Source: Cupriavidus sp. MP-37 | Lineage (GTDB): Bacteria; Pseudomonadota; Gammaproteobacteria; Burkholderiales; Burkholderiaceae | Reading direction: 5' to 3' | DNA: 64,000 nucleotides | Assembly: GCF_020618415.1 (NCBI RefSeq) | Contig: NZ_CP085344.1 | Span: 1,015,001 to 1,079,000, forward strand | Shown here: positions 17,900-27,874 of the stretch, piece after piece | How the letters are laid out: each line of letters opens with the position of its first letter | Numbering within the stretch: the first letter of the stretch is position 1 | The notes under the pieces: generated by a model | What the model was told of the DNA's origin: nothing | The model's input: only the letters and a program-made list of their open reading frames with translations | Databases searched by the model: none | Program-made: the position numbers and the translations under genes

Positions 17900-19204
17900 A
17901 TGACTCACCAAGCAACCCACCAAGGCCTGCTGCGCTTCATCACCGCCGGCTCGGTCGACGACGGCAAGAGCACGCTGATCGGCCGCCTGCTGTACGACAG
18001 CAAGGCCGTGCTGTCCGACCAGCTGACCGCGCTGGCCAACGCCAAGAACAAGCGCACCGCCGGCGAGCAGATCGACTTCTCGCTGCTGACCGACGGCCTG
18101 GAGGCCGAGCGCGAGCAGGGCATCACCATCGACGTGGCCTACCGCTACTTCTCGACCGCGCGCCGCAAGTTCATCATCGCCGATACGCCGGGCCACGAGC
18201 AGTACACCCGCAACATGGTCACCGGCGCCTCGACCGCCGACGCAGCCATCGTGCTGGTCGATGCCACGCGCGTGACCGTCACGGACGGCCGCGCCGAACT
18301 GCTGGCGCAGACCAAGCGCCACTCGGCGATCCTGAAGCTGCTGGAAATCCGGCACGTGATCGTCGCCGTCAACAAGATGGACCTGGTCGACTACAGCGAG
18401 CAGACCTTCAACGAGATCCGCGCCGCCTACGCCGAACTGGCCGAACAACTGGGCCTGAAGGACGTGCGCTACGTGCCGGTGTCGGCGCTGCGCGGCGACA
18501 ACATCGTGCACGAGAGCGACGCCATGCCGTGGTACCAGGGCGAGCCGCTGCTGCCGCTGCTGGAAGAGCTGCCGGTGGAAGAAGCCGCGCCCGAGGACGA
18601 CGCCGCGCTGCGCTTCCCGGTGCAGCTGGTGATCCGCCAGGATGGTTCGCAGTCGGACGACTTCCGCGGCTATGCCGGCCGTGTCGAGGCCGGCACCGTG
18701 CGCGTCGGCCAGAAGCTGCGCGTGCTGCCCGCCAATCGCGAGGCCGTGGTGGCCGAAGTGCTGACCCCGAACGGCGCCGCCGAATCGGCCAACGTCGGCG
18801 ACACCGTCACCGTGCGCCTGGCCGAGGACGTCGATGTATCGCGTGGTGACATGTTCGTCGCCGCCGATGCGACCGCGGCCTCCGCCAAGAAGCTGCAGGC
18901 CGACCTGTGCTGGTTCGACGACGAGTCGCTGAACCCGTCGCGCAAGTACGTGCTCAAGCACACCACGGCCAGCGTGTTCGCGCGTGTGTCGGCGGTGGAG
19001 CGCGTGCTGGACGTGCATACGCTGTCGCACGAGACCGGCCGCCACGACATCCGCCTGAACGATATCGGTTCGGTGCAGATCTCGCTGCAGAAGCCGATCG
19101 TCTGCGATGCCTATGGCGATAATCCGGCAACGGGCGCCTTCGTGCTGATCGACGAGGCGACCAACCACACGGTGGCCGCAGGCATGATCCGTGCGTTCTC
19201 CTGA
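17900..19204 (+). CDS. cysN: sulfate adenylyltransferase subunit 1 (GTPase)
   Basis: 434-residue elongation-factor-like GTPase that couples GTP hydrolysis to APS synthesis by CysD. The G motifs are GSVDDGKSTLIGRLL near the start, DTPGHEQYTRNM and NKMDLVD; the C-terminal half folds as two beta barrels as in EF-Tu. It has no CysC kinase domain at the C-terminus, which agrees with an APS-using CysH. AAAGGA lies before the ATG. It is followed by the SUMT gene after 38 bases, probably in the same transcript. Confidence 0.95.
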   Translation: MTHQATHQGLLRFITAGSVDDGKSTLIGRLLYDSKAVLSDQLTALANAKNKRTAGEQIDFSLLTDGLEAEREQGITIDVAYRYFSTARRKFIIADTPGHEQYTRNMVTGASTADAAIVLVDATRVTVTDGRAELLAQTKRHSAILKLLEIRHVIVAVNKMDLVDYSEQTFNEIRAAYAELAEQLGLKDVRYVPVSALRGDNIVHESDAMPWYQGEPLLPLLEELPVEEAAPEDDAALRFPVQLVIRQDGSQSDDFRGYAGRVEAGTVRVGQKLRVLPANREAVVAEVLTPNGAAESANVGDTVTVRLAEDVDVSRGDMFVAADATAASAKKLQADLCWFDDESLNPSRKYVLKHTTASVFARVSAVERVLDVHTLSHETGRHDIRLNDIGSVQISLQKPIVCDAYGDNPATGAFVLIDEATNHTVAAGMIRAFS

Positions 19205-19242
19205 TCGGTAACGGACAGGATCGACCGGACAAGGGGTTGGAG

Positions 19243-20043
19243 ATGGGCAGGCAGGCACAGAAGACTTACGGCAAGGTGGCTCTGATCGGGGCCGGCCCCG
19301 GTGCGGCAGACCTCATTACGGTGCGTGGTGCACGGCTTTTGGGCGAAGCCCAGGTGGTGCTGCACGACGCGCTGGTGTCGCCGGAGATGCTGGCCTGGTG
19401 TCCGCAGGCCGAGCTGGTCGAGGTCGGCAAGCGCTGCGGGCAGCGCTCGACCGCGCAGCTGTTCATCAACCGCCAGATCGTCGACCTCGCCGGCAAATAC
19501 GAACGCGTGGTGCGCCTGAAGGGCGGCGACCCGATGCTGTTCGGCCGCGCCGACGAGGAACTGCAGGCGCTGGAAGCGGCCGGCATCGAGTATGAAGTGG
19601 TGCCCGGCATCACCGCCGCGCTGGCGGCCGCGTCCGCGATCGGCAAGCCGCTGACCAAGCGCGGCGTGTCGCGCAGCGTGGCCTTTGCCACGCAGGCCAA
19701 GGCCGCGGACGGCGAGGGCTCGCCCGATATCGAAGCCGCGGTCAAGGCCGACACGCTGGTCTACTACATGGGCCGCGACCAGGCGGCGTCGATTGCCGCG
19801 CAGCTGATCGCGCATGGCAAGCCGGCGTCGACGCCGGCATGGGTGGTGGAAGCCGCCACCACGCCGCAACAGCGCAGCCGCGAGTTCACGCTCGGCCAGA
19901 TGGCGGCTGGCGAGGCGGCCGCCTGGATCGATCCGGTGCAGCCGAGCCTGCTGATGATCGGCGCCGCGCTGGCCGCGCGCGCGACCGAGGCGCCGCGGGA
20001 GGATGCGGGCGTGACGGAAGTGCGCACGCCGCGCGCTGCCTGA
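19243..20043 (+). CDS. cobA: uroporphyrinogen-III C-methyltransferase (SUMT)
   Basis: 266 residues. Transfers two methyl groups from SAM to uroporphyrinogen III, giving precorrin-2, the branch compound for sirohaem and cobalamin. VALIGAGPGAADLITVRGARLL near the N-terminus and VVRLKGGDPMLFGRADEE are the two SUMT signatures. It lacks the N-terminal dehydrogenase/chelatase domain of CysG. As the last gene of the cys block it most likely feeds sirohaem to CysI. The ATG at 19243 is preferred to the TTG two codons earlier because AAGGGG precedes it at the right spacing. Confidence 0.92.
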   Translation: MGRQAQKTYGKVALIGAGPGAADLITVRGARLLGEAQVVLHDALVSPEMLAWCPQAELVEVGKRCGQRSTAQLFINRQIVDLAGKYERVVRLKGGDPMLFGRADEELQALEAAGIEYEVVPGITAALAAASAIGKPLTKRGVSRSVAFATQAKAADGEGSPDIEAAVKADTLVYYMGRDQAASIAAQLIAHGKPASTPAWVVEAATTPQQRSREFTLGQMAAGEAAAWIDPVQPSLLMIGAALAARATEAPREDAGVTEVRTPRAA

Positions 20044-20050
20044 GAGTATT

Positions 20051-20181
20051 TTCTCCCCTCTCCCATTTATGGGAGAGGGGCGGGGGTGAGGGCGGGAGCC
20101 TCCACGAAGTGAGGCATCAAGGTGCTTGCCAGCGCCCGCCCTCACTCCCGGCCCCTCTCCCGCAAGCGGGAGAGGGGAGAA
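20051..20181. repeat. paired-palindrome repeat, copy 1
   Basis: Begins TTCTCCCCTCTCCC and ends with its exact reverse complement. Each end is itself a small hairpin (TCTCCC ATTTAT GGGAGA and CTCTCCCGCAAGCGGGAGAG), and inside them TGAGGGCGGG pairs with CCCGCCCTCA. The core contains CCACGAAG and TTGCCAGCG. Related copies lie at 25684-25811 (inverted) and 37476-37599. It sits between the end of cobA and a terminator. A REP/BIME-like or MITE-like nature is inferred. Confidence 0.85.
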
Positions 20182-20208
20182 GACCGGCGGCATCGACGCG
20201 TTGAAAGT

Positions 20209-20246
20209 AAATACCCCGTGCGGAAATCCGGCACGGGGTATTTTTC
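20209..20246. terminator. bidirectional terminator between cobA and cbiX
   Basis: 13-bp perfect stem AAATACCCCGTGC / GCACGGGGTATTT with a 9-base loop, followed by T on the plus strand and bounded by AT-rich sequence on the other. It can serve cobA (plus) and cbiX (minus), which converge here. Confidence 0.85.
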
Positions 20247-20264
20247 ATTGAGGTGGTCAGGACT

Positions 20265-20654
20265 TCAGGAAGCGGGCGCAGCCCCCGGCAGCGACGCCAC
20301 ACAGTAAGCCGCAATCGCCTCCAGCACCGCATCAGACTCACCCACCGCGGCCGCGCAATGTATGCGCAGGCCGGGATGGGCCTGCCGGCACTGGTCGATC
20401 AGCGCAGGCAGATCGCGCCGGATATGGCCGCCCTGGCCGAAGAACACCGGCACCACGGTGATCTCGCCCACGCCGTCAGCGGCGAGCTCGGCCAGTGTCT
20501 CCGGCAGCAGCGGCGACATCAGTTCCAGGAACGCCAGCCGCACCGCGCAGCCGGGCAGGGCGGCCACCAGCTTCTGCCGCAGCCGGTCGAACGGCTCGCG
20601 CCAGCGCGCATCGCGCGCGCCGTGCGCGAACAGGACCAGGGCGCGGTCTGCCAT
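20265..20654 (-). CDS. cbiX: CbiX/SirB-type sirohydrochlorin chelatase
   Basis: 129-residue single-domain class II chelatase that inserts Fe2+ or Co2+ into sirohydrochlorin. The metal-binding histidines are in LVLFAHGARD (H10 region) and VFFGQGGHIRRDL. The short form probably acts as a dimer. The ATG at 20654 with GAGGAG upstream was chosen because the protein then begins directly with the first strand; the longer frame has no support. Next to the cys block, ferrochelation for sirohaem is the likely main role, but cobalt insertion cannot be excluded given the B12 genes 20 kb away. Confidence 0.85.
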   Translation of the reverse strand: MADRALVLFAHGARDARWREPFDRLRQKLVAALPGCAVRLAFLELMSPLLPETLAELAADGVGEITVVPVFFGQGGHIRRDLPALIDQCRQAHPGLRIHCAAAVGESDAVLEAIAAYCVASLPGAAPAS

Positions 20655-20665
20655 GGCGGTGCTCC

Positions 20666-21853
20666 TCAGTGCCGGTCCACCCAACGCAGCGCCAGCAGCG
20701 CCACCATCAGGTAGAGCGTGCCGGGCACCAGCGCCGAGATGATCGGCGGCCAGGTATGCAGCAGGCCGACGTGCGAGAACAGCGTGTTCGACAGGTGGAA
20801 CGACAGCCCCAGCATGATGCCGCCGAACACCTTCACGCCGACCGCGCCGGCGCGCGCGTGCAGGTAGGCGAACGGCAGCGCCAGCGCCACCATCACGAAC
20901 AGCGTCAGCGGGTAGATCACCTTTTTCCAGAACGCGATCTCGTAGCGCTGCGTGTCCTGCTTGTTGTCGCGCAGGTGGCGGATATAGCGGAACAGGTCGA
21001 GCGTCGACATCCGCTCCGGCGTGACCAGCAGCACCGACAGGATCTGCGGGGTCAGCTCCGAATGCATGGCCACGCGCGGGAACTTGACCTGCTCGGCGCG
21101 GAAGTCCGGCGCCAGCGCATCGCGCGCCGGCGCGGCGGGCGCGGCCGGCGTGGGCTGTGCGCCCTGGGCCTGCGGCGCCAGCTCGACGAAGCGGGTCTCG
21201 CTGACGTTCTGCAGCTCCCAGGACTGGCCGCCCTGGTAGCGCCCCTCCTGCGCCACGCGGATCACGCGCAGCCGGTACTGGGGGTCGAACTCGTACATGG
21301 TGATGCCGGTGATGGTCTGGTCCGGCCGCAGCCCGGCGACATTGACGAAGCGGGTGATTTCGCCACCGCCGGCGGCATCCTTGTCGCGGTCCTTGACCCA
21401 GACCCCGGAGCGGAAGCCCGACGACACGGTGGCGCCGATCGCCTCCAGCTTGACCTTCTGCGCGTACTGCTCGGCGCGCGGGCCGATGAACTCGCCGAAC
21501 AGAAAGGTCACGAGCGCCAGCGGCACCGCCAGCTTGAACAGCGAGAACAGCGCCTGGCGCGTGTTCAGCCCCGCCACGCGGAAGATGGTGTACTCGGACT
21601 GGCTGGCCAGCTGCGAAAACACATAGATCGCGCTGATCAGCACCGCGATCGGCAGCACCTCGTACACCCGCGTGGGCGCCTGCAGCAGGACGTGGAACAG
21701 CGCCACCAGCGAGGTGTACTGGGCGTTGACGTTCTCCAGCTCGTTGAGCATGTCGAAGAACACGAACAGCGACAGCACCGCGAACAGGATGAAGGCGAAC
21801 ACGCTATAGACCAGCCGGCCGAAATAGCGTTCGTAGACGCGCAGGATCCTCAT
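20666..21853 (-). CDS. lptG: LPS export permease LptG
   Basis: 395 residues, inner-membrane subunit of the LptB2FG transporter that extracts lipopolysaccharide from the inner membrane. It starts MRILRVYERYFGRLVYSVFAF and has three N-terminal and three C-terminal helices around a periplasmic beta-jellyroll domain, with an Ala/Pro-rich loop (AQPTPAAPAAPARDALAP) near residue 230. The ATG overlaps the lptF stop by four bases (ATGA), which shows translational coupling and excludes a longer upstream frame. The stop lies 11 bases before the cbiX start on the same strand, so cbiX may be in the same transcript. Confidence 0.93.
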   Translation of the reverse strand: MRILRVYERYFGRLVYSVFAFILFAVLSLFVFFDMLNELENVNAQYTSLVALFHVLLQAPTRVYEVLPIAVLISAIYVFSQLASQSEYTIFRVAGLNTRQALFSLFKLAVPLALVTFLFGEFIGPRAEQYAQKVKLEAIGATVSSGFRSGVWVKDRDKDAAGGGEITRFVNVAGLRPDQTITGITMYEFDPQYRLRVIRVAQEGRYQGGQSWELQNVSETRFVELAPQAQGAQPTPAAPAAPARDALAPDFRAEQVKFPRVAMHSELTPQILSVLLVTPERMSTLDLFRYIRHLRDNKQDTQRYEIAFWKKVIYPLTLFVMVALALPFAYLHARAGAVGVKVFGGIMLGLSFHLSNTLFSHVGLLHTWPPIISALVPGTLYLMVALLALRWVDRH

Positions 21854-22980
21854 GCCCGGCCTCCGGCGGCGCTCGCGGCATCGCGCTTGCGCAGCCCGAA
21901 CACGGCGCGCCAGCCACCCAGGCTGCGGTTCTGGCGATAGCGGAACAGCAGCAGCGCGCCCAGGAACACGATCAGGTGGATCGGCCACCAGGCCAGCCAG
22001 AACGGCACCGAGCCGTTGCGCACCCAGGACTGCGTCAGGTTGACCAGGTTGCTGTAGGTCAGGTAGATCAGCACGGCGAACACCAGCGGCGTGTAGCGGC
22101 CCAGGCGCGGGTTCACGTAGGCCAGCGGGATCGCGATCATGACGAAGTTGAAGGCGAGGATCGGCAGCGAGATGCGCCAGATCAGCTCGCCCAGGTTTTC
22201 ACGCGTGGGGTTGCGGATCAGCTCGATGGTGTCGCGGCTCTTGGGCGGCAGCTTGGCCTCGGACTCGGGCGGCTTGTTGTCCACCTTGACCGCATAGCGC
22301 TCGAACTCGACGATGCGGTAGTCGATCTGGCCGGGCGTGCCGGAATAGCGGCGGCCGTTTTCCATCACCACCAGGCGGTCGCCGTTGGGCATGGTCTCGA
22401 ACTTGCCCTGGTGCGCCAGCGCCACGCCGATCTTGTCGGCTTCGGCATTGGCGACAAAGACATTGCGCGCGTGCTTCATGTCGGCGTCGATGCCCTCGAT
22501 GAACAGCACGTAGTTGGCCTTGGCCGGTTCGATGAAGCGGCCCGCGGCGATCATCGACATCACCCCGCGCTGCTCGAAGCGGTCGCGGAACAGCGCGCTC
22601 TGCTGGTTGGCCCACGGCCAGGCGAACATGCCCAGCAGCAGCGCCAGCACGATGAAGGGCGCGGCGAACTGCAGCACCGGCTTGACCAGGTCGCGCAGCG
22701 AGATGCCGGCCGAGAACCACACCACCATTTCCGAGTCCTTGTACCAGCGCGTCAGCACGATCAGGGTGGAAATGAACAGCGTCGCCGACAGCAGGATCGA
22801 CAGGTAGCCGATGGTGGCCAGGCCGATCAGCATCAGCACGTCGTTGGGGCTGGCCTTGCCGTTGGCGGCCATCCCCAGGATGCGGATCACGAGCGAGGTG
22901 AGCATGAAGGTCAGCATCACCAGGAACACCGCCCCGGCGGTGTAGGCAAGCTCGCGTCGCAGGGCTTGTTGAAGGATCAT
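21850..22980 (-). CDS. lptF: LPS export permease LptF
   Basis: 376 residues, partner of LptG. It begins MILQQALRRELAYTAGAVFLVMLTFML, has the conserved GLATIGYLSILLSATLFISTLIVLTR helix region and the periplasmic jellyroll (GRRYSGTPGQIDYRIVEFERY), then three C-terminal helices. The ATG at 22980 is placed at the first helix. It is the first gene of the lptF-lptG unit and is divergent from pepA across a 187-bp gap, an arrangement seen in many proteobacteria. Confidence 0.93.
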   Translation of the reverse strand: MILQQALRRELAYTAGAVFLVMLTFMLTSLVIRILGMAANGKASPNDVLMLIGLATIGYLSILLSATLFISTLIVLTRWYKDSEMVVWFSAGISLRDLVKPVLQFAAPFIVLALLLGMFAWPWANQQSALFRDRFEQRGVMSMIAAGRFIEPAKANYVLFIEGIDADMKHARNVFVANAEADKIGVALAHQGKFETMPNGDRLVVMENGRRYSGTPGQIDYRIVEFERYAVKVDNKPPESEAKLPPKSRDTIELIRNPTRENLGELIWRISLPILAFNFVMIAIPLAYVNPRLGRYTPLVFAVLIYLTYSNLVNLTQSWVRNGSVPFWLAWWPIHLIVFLGALLLFRYRQNRSLGGWRAVFGLRKRDAASAAGGRA

Positions 22981-23167
22981 GCGGGTTCGGTTCCGGGCTG
23001 CCGGCCGGAGCGGGCGATGTGCCGTGCGAGGTGCCTGGCAGAACAGCTGGCTGACGGCACAGCGTGCTGTCAACGTGACCGGGGCGTATCAGCGGCGGCA
23101 GGTCGCGGGGTAAAAATCGCGGATAATGGAGGCTTTCGTGTCTAACGAGCCCCTGGAAGGAAGCGCG

Positions 23168-24718
23168 ATGGAATTTAGCACAAAAGCCCTGGATTGGAGC
23201 AAAGCCGGCCAAAATGGTTTCCTGGCGACCAAGACCGACTGCCTGGTGGTCGGCCTGTTCGAAGGCCAGAACCTCGGCGGCGTCGCCAAGGCCCTCGATG
23301 TGGCCACCAAGGGCTTGGTGGGACGGCTGGTCAAGCAGGGCGACTTCGAAGGCAAGCGCGGCACCCACCTGATGCTGCATGAAGTGGCCGGCGTGGGCGC
23401 CGCGCGCGTGCTGCTGGTGGGCCTGGGCAAGGAAGCCGATTTCACCGACAAGGCCTTTGCCGATGCGGTACGCACCGCGGTGCGTGCGCTGTCGTCCACG
23501 CGTGCGGCCTCGGCGTTGTGGTGCCTGGCGCAACAGGCGCCGCAGCAGCGCGATGTGTCGTGGGCCGTGATCACCACCATCACGCTGGTGCGCGAGGCCG
23601 GCTACCGCCTGCTGGAGCGCCATCCGGGCCTGAAGCGCGCCAATGCCCAGAGCGCCGCCAGCGGCAAGCCCAACGGCAACGACAAGGCGTCGCTGCGCAA
23701 GGTCGTGATCGCGGTCGACAGCGGCGATGCCCGCGCCGCCACCCAGGCCGCGGTGCGCGGCACCGCCATCGCCAACGGCATGGAGCTGACGCGCGACCTC
23801 GGCAACCTGCCGTCCAATATCTGCACCCCGACCTACCTCGCCAATACCGCGCGCAGCATCGCCAAGCGCCACAAGCTCAAGGCCGAGATCCTCGGGCGCA
23901 AGCAGATTGAGGCGCTGAACATGGGCGCATTCCTGGCCGTGACCAAGGGCAGCGAGGAGCCGCCGCAGTTCATCGTGCTGCGCTATGACGGCGCCGGCGC
24001 CAAGCAGGCGCCGGTGGTGCTGGTGGGCAAGGGCATCACCTTCGATACCGGCGGCATCTCGCTCAAGCCGGGCGAGGGCATGGACGAGATGAAGTACGAC
24101 ATGTGCGGCGCGGCCTCGGTGCTGGGCACGATCCAGGCCGTGGCCGAGATGGGCCTGAAGCTCAATGTGGTCGCGGTGGTCCCCACCTGCGAGAACATGC
24201 CCAGCGGCATCGCCACCAAGCCGGGCGACGTGGTCACCAGCATGTCGGGCCAGACCATCGAGATCCTGAACACCGACGCCGAAGGCCGCCTGATCCTGTG
24301 CGACGCGCTGACCTATGTCGAGCGCTTCAAGCCGGCCGCGGTGATCGACGTCGCCACGCTGACCGGCGCCTGCATCATCGCGCTCGGCCACGTCAACAGC
24401 GGCCTGTACGCGCGCTCCGACGCGCTCGCCGACGCGCTGCTGCAGGCTGGCCGCCGCGCCATGGACACCGCCTGGCGCATGCCGCTGGACGACGAATACC
24501 AGGACCAGCTCAAGTCCAACTTCGCCGACATGGGCAATATCGGCGGCCGTCCGGCCGGCAGCGTCACCGCGGCCTGCTTCCTGGCGCGCTTTACCGAGAA
24601 GTACGACTGGGCCCACCTGGACATCGCCGGCACGGCGTGGAAGAGCGGCGCGGCCAAGGGCGCCACCGGCCGTCCGGTGCCGCTGCTGACGCAGTTCCTG
24701 ATGGACCGCGCCGCCTGA
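23168..24718 (+). CDS. pepA: leucyl aminopeptidase (M17)
   Basis: 516-residue di-zinc exopeptidase that removes N-terminal amino acids from peptides in the cytoplasm; in E. coli it also binds DNA. Metal and catalytic residues lie in [25 protein letters not shown] and [16 protein letters not shown]. The ATG at 23168 follows GGAAGG; an in-frame ATG at 23126 is unlikely because it falls on a promoter-like GATAAT (23122-23127). It precedes holC by 34 bases, the usual partner in this group. Confidence 0.95.
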   Translation: MEFSTKALDWSKAGQNGFLATKTDCLVVGLFEGQNLGGVAKALDVATKGLVGRLVKQGDFEGKRGTHLMLHEVAGVGAARVLLVGLGKEADFTDKAFADAVRTAVRALSSTRAASALWCLAQQAPQQRDVSWAVITTITLVREAGYRLLERHPGLKRANAQSAASGKPNGNDKASLRKVVIAVDSGDARAATQAAVRGTAIANGMELTRDLGNLPSNICTPTYLANTARSIAKRHKLKAEILGRKQIEALNMGAFLAVTKGSEEPPQFIVLRYDGAGAKQAPVVLVGKGITFDTGGISLKPGEGMDEMKYDMCGAASVLGTIQAVAEMGLKLNVVAVVPTCENMPSGIATKPGDVVTSMSGQTIEILNTDAEGRLILCDALTYVERFKPAAVIDVATLTGACIIALGHVNSGLYARSDALADALLQAGRRAMDTAWRMPLDDEYQDQLKSNFADMGNIGGRPAGSVTAACFLARFTEKYDWAHLDIAGTAWKSGAAKGATGRPVPLLTQFLMDRAA

Positions 24719-24752
24719 GCGCGGTGCCACCGAGCCGGAGCGGAAACCGTCC

Positions 24753-25187
24753 ATGACGCGCATCGACTTCCACAGCAACGTGCCGGACGTGCTCGGCTAT
24801 GTCTGCCGGCTGGTCCGCAAGGCCTACGGCGCCGGGCAGAAGGTGGTGATCCACGGCGCGCCGCCGCAGCTGGCCGACCTGGACGCGCGCCTGTGGACGT
24901 TCTCCGCGCTGGACTTCCTGCCGCATTGCGGACTGGAAAGCCCGAACGCGGCGGTGACCCCGATCCTGCTGGCGGCGACCACCGAAGGCGTGCCGCACCA
25001 CCAGTTGCTGATCAACCTGGCTGACGAGGCGCCGGCGCAGTTTGCCAGCTTCGAGCGGCTGATCGAGGTGGTCGGCGCCGGCGACGCCGCGCGCGAGGCC
25101 GGCCGGCAGCGCTACCGCTTCTACCGCGAACGCGGCTATCCGCTGACGCACCACGACATCGGCCAGCCCAAGGGAGACGCCGCATGA
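24753..25187 (+). CDS. holC: DNA polymerase III subunit chi
   Basis: 144 residues. HolC links the clamp loader to single-strand binding protein during replication. The start TRIDFHSNVPDVLGYVCRLVRKAYGAGQKVVI and the central SALDFLPHC segment are typical of the family, and the length matches. It follows pepA and overlaps the next gene by four bases (ATGA). Confidence 0.93.
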   Translation: MTRIDFHSNVPDVLGYVCRLVRKAYGAGQKVVIHGAPPQLADLDARLWTFSALDFLPHCGLESPNAAVTPILLAATTEGVPHHQLLINLADEAPAQFASFERLIEVVGAGDAAREAGRQRYRFYRERGYPLTHHDIGQPKGDAA

Positions 25188-25678
25188 GCGAACGCACCAC
25201 CTCGCGGGTGATCCCGCGGCCGGAACCGCACGACAGCATCCCGCTGCTGACCGAGGTCGTCGACCTGCCCGATGCCACCGAAGCGCCGGCGCAGGCGGGC
25301 GCAGCGGCGGACGACGGCGTGATCGACACCTTCGGCATGGACGATGCCGGCATGGTGATGCAGGTGGGCGACACCGGCGACGCCGCGCTGGACGACGCGA
25401 TCGTGCCGGCCCAGCCCGCAGCCGGGACTGGCACCGCCACGGACACCGACGACGACCTGCGCGCAGTGCGCACCGAGCTGCTGAGCCGCGTGATGATGCG
25501 CTTTCGCACCGAATGGCCGCAGGTGGTGGCGGCCCACACCGAAGCCACGCTGCAAGCCCGGCTCGCGCCGCTGACGGCGCAGCTGGCCAGCGAGCTGACC
25601 CAGTCGCTGGAAGCGCGGCTGGTGGAGTGGCTGGATGCGACGCTGGAGGAGATGGAGCGGACCCCGGGCGAGGATTGA
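25184..25678 (+). CDS. DUF2486 family protein
   Basis: 164 residues, acidic and largely disordered in the first two thirds (VIPRPEPHDSIPLLTEVVDL, then many Asp, Ala and Gly), ending in a predicted amphipathic helix pair (RTELLSRVMMRFRTEWPQVV ... LTQSLEARLVEWLDATLEEME). The motif IPLLTEVV near the N-terminus recurs in this family. It follows holC in Burkholderiales with overlapping codons, so a link to replication or HolC is possible, but no function is known. Confidence 0.75.
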   Translation: MSERTTSRVIPRPEPHDSIPLLTEVVDLPDATEAPAQAGAAADDGVIDTFGMDDAGMVMQVGDTGDAALDDAIVPAQPAAGTGTATDTDDDLRAVRTELLSRVMMRFRTEWPQVVAAHTEATLQARLAPLTAQLASELTQSLEARLVEWLDATLEEMERTPGED

Positions 25679-25683
25679 TGTTT

Positions 25684-25811
25684 GCTCCCCTCTCCCGCAA
25701 GCGGGAGAGGGGCAGGGGGTGAGGGCAGGCGCTGGCATACCGACGGGCAAGACTTCGTCGAGGCTCCGGCCCTCACCCCCACCCCTCTCCCACTTCGCGG
25801 GAGAGGGGAGC
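25684..25811. repeat. paired-palindrome repeat, copy 2 (inverted)
   Basis: Begins GCTCCCCTCTCCCGC and ends with its reverse complement. The core, read on the minus strand, contains CGACGAAG and GGTATGCCAGCGCCTG, matching copy 3, so this copy is inserted in the opposite orientation. It lies between the end of the DUF2486 gene and the ilvD terminator. Confidence 0.85.
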
Positions 25812-25848
25812 GTCTGCCAGGGGCGACGGTACTGCAAGCGCTCCGCAA

Positions 25849-25880
25849 ACAAAAAAGCCTGCGATCCCGCGCAGGCTTTT
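25849..25880. terminator. bidirectional terminator between DUF2486 gene and ilvD
   Basis: 11-bp perfect stem AAAAGCCTGCG / CGCAGGCTTTT (25853-25863 and 25870-25880) with a 6-base loop and an A/T tract on both sides (TTTTTTGTTTG on the minus strand after ilvD). Confidence 0.88.
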
Positions 25881-25900
25881 CGCCATCCAATGCCCCGCAA

Positions 25901-27574
25901 TCAGTCCGTCACCGCGCCCTTGCTCGCCGTCGACGCCAGTCGCGCAAACTTCGCCAGCACCCCGCGCGTATAGCGCGGCGCCGGCGCCTTCCAGCTGGCG
26001 CGCCGCCTGGCCAGTTCTTCCTCCGCCACGTTCAGCTGCAGCAGCAGCCGGTGCGCGTCGATCGTGATCGAATCCCCTTCCTGCACCAGCGCGATGGTGC
26101 CGCCGACGTACGCCTCCGGCGCGACATGGCCGACCACCATGCCCCAGGTGCCGCCCGAGAAGCGGCCGTCGGTGATAAAGCCGACCGACTCGCCCAGGCC
26201 CTTGCCGATGATGGCCGAGGTCGGCGCCAGCATTTCCGGCATGCCGGGGCCGCCCTTGGGGCCCAGGTAGCGCAGCACCAGGATGTCGCCGGGGTTGATG
26301 CGGTCGGCCAGGATCGCGTCCATCGCGCTCTGCTCGTCCTCGAACACGCGTGCCGGGCCGGTGATGACCGGGTTCTTCAGGCCGGTGATCTTGGCGACCG
26401 CGCCTTCCTCGGCGAGGTTGCCCTTGAGGATGGCCAGGTGGCCCTCGGCGTAGAGCGCCCGCTCGATCGGCAGGATCACGTCCTGGTCGGCGCGCGGGGC
26501 GTCGGGCACGTGCTCGAGTTCTTCGGCCAGCGTGCGGCCGGTGATGGTGATGCAGTCGCCGTGCAGCAGGCCGGCCTTGAGCAGGATCTTCAGCACCTGC
26601 GGGATGCCGCCGGCGCGGTGCAGGTCGGTCGCGACGTACTGGCCCGAGGGCTTGAGATTGCAGAGTACCGGCACCTTGCGGCGGATGCGCTCGAAGTCGT
26701 CGATGGTCCATTCGACTTCGGCGGCGTGCGCGATCGCCAGGTAGTGCAGCACCGCGTTGGTGGAGCCGCCGGTGGCCATGATCAGCGCCACCGCGTTCTC
26801 GATCGACTCGCGCGTGATGATGTCGCGCGGCTTGAGATCCCGCTTGACGGCCTCGACCAGCACGCGCGCCGATGCGGCGGCGCTGTCGACCTTTTCCTGG
26901 TCCGGATTGGCCATGGTCGACGAGTACAGCAGCGACATGCCCAGCGCCTCGAACGACGAGCTCATGGTGTTGGCGGTGTACATGCCGCCGCACGAGCCGG
27001 TGGACGGGCACGCGTTGCGCTCCACCCCTTCGAAGTCTTCCTCGCTCATGCGCCCGGCGGTGAACTCGCCGACGGCCTCGAATGAGGACACGATGGTCAG
27101 GTCCTTGCCCTTCCAGTGGCCCGGCTTGATGGTGCCGCCGTAGACATAGATGCCCGGCACGTTGGTGCGCGCCAGCGCAATCATGCCGCCCGGCATGTTC
27201 TTGTCGCAGCCGCCGATCACCACCACGCCGTCCATCCACTGGCCCTGGGCCGCGGTCTCGATGCAGTCGGCGATGACCTCGCGCGAGATCAGCGAATACT
27301 TCATGCCCTCGGTGCCCATCGACATGCCGTCGGAGATGGTGGGCGTGCCGAACACCTGCGGATTGGCGCCGGCGGCCCGGATCGCGTCGATGGCCGCGTC
27401 GGCCAGGCGCTGCAGGCCGGCGTTGCACGGCGTGATGGTCGAATGGCCATTGGCGATGCCCACCATCGGCTTGTCGAAATCCTCTTTCTGGTAGCCGAGC
27501 GCGTAGTACATCGAGCGGTTGGGGGAGCGCGCCACGCCTTGCGTGATGTGCCGGGAGCGCTTGTTGAATGCCAT
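25901..27574 (-). CDS. ilvD: dihydroxy-acid dehydratase
   Basis: 557-residue Fe-S enzyme of isoleucine, valine and pantothenate synthesis that dehydrates 2,3-dihydroxy-isovalerate and its homologue. Cluster cysteines are in GGCDKNMPG and [16 protein letters not shown]; the C-terminal [19 protein letters not shown] loop is conserved. The ATG at 27574 gives the usual [25 protein letters not shown] beginning; the longer frame is out of family. A perfect -35 lies upstream. It is convergent with the holC unit and divergent from lgt. Confidence 0.96.
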   Translation of the reverse strand: MAFNKRSRHITQGVARSPNRSMYYALGYQKEDFDKPMVGIANGHSTITPCNAGLQRLADAAIDAIRAAGANPQVFGTPTISDGMSMGTEGMKYSLISREVIADCIETAAQGQWMDGVVVIGGCDKNMPGGMIALARTNVPGIYVYGGTIKPGHWKGKDLTIVSSFEAVGEFTAGRMSEEDFEGVERNACPSTGSCGGMYTANTMSSSFEALGMSLLYSSTMANPDQEKVDSAAASARVLVEAVKRDLKPRDIITRESIENAVALIMATGGSTNAVLHYLAIAHAAEVEWTIDDFERIRRKVPVLCNLKPSGQYVATDLHRAGGIPQVLKILLKAGLLHGDCITITGRTLAEELEHVPDAPRADQDVILPIERALYAEGHLAILKGNLAEEGAVAKITGLKNPVITGPARVFEDEQSAMDAILADRINPGDILVLRYLGPKGGPGMPEMLAPTSAIIGKGLGESVGFITDGRFSGGTWGMVVGHVAPEAYVGGTIALVQEGDSITIDAHRLLLQLNVAEEELARRRASWKAPAPRYTRGVLAKFARLASTASKGAVTD

Positions 27575-27874
27575 GGTGGGGTCTCCGGGATCCTTGTTCT
27601 GTGCCGCCGCGCGGGCGCGCGGCGGGCGCTGTGATGGGGCAAGAATGACGCGTGCGTTTTGGCGTGTCAAATGGATTGTTCGGGCGTTGGCGGGCGCAGG
27701 CCCACGGGTCGCGCGGGCGGGGCGCGGCGGGGATTTGTGACATCATTACGGGCTACGATGCGTGCGCGGGCCCGTTGTTGGCATTGCCGTGCAACCTTCG
27801 CCGCACCCGCGCGTCATACCTGGCGCCGCACCGCCGGCGCCGCCGCTGCCCCCACAACCACCATTCACGCCAAC
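27575..27874. other. 300-bp divergent region between ilvD and lgt
   Basis: Holds the start signals of two divergent genes. A minus-strand promoter candidate for ilvD is annotated separately. For lgt no convincing hexamer pair was found; a long GC-rich stretch (27700-27870) without ribosome binding site precedes its ATG. No small frame was found that looked real. Confidence 0.4.
27642..27670 (-). promoter_or_regulatory. candidate promoter of ilvD
   Basis: On the minus strand, a perfect -35 TTGACA (27670-27665), 17-bp spacer, then CATTCT (27647-27642), which matches the -10 consensus at only three positions. It lies 68 bases before the ilvD start. Confidence 0.45.

Noticed and set aside
13760..17901. 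Long minus-strand open frames opposite cysI and cysH-cysD
   Set aside because: Same cause: high GC gives open antisense frames. No start signals and no domains.
27659..27874. A longer N-terminus for Lgt
   Set aside because: The extra 72 residues are Arg/Ala-rich without helices, and the family starts at MLIHP.
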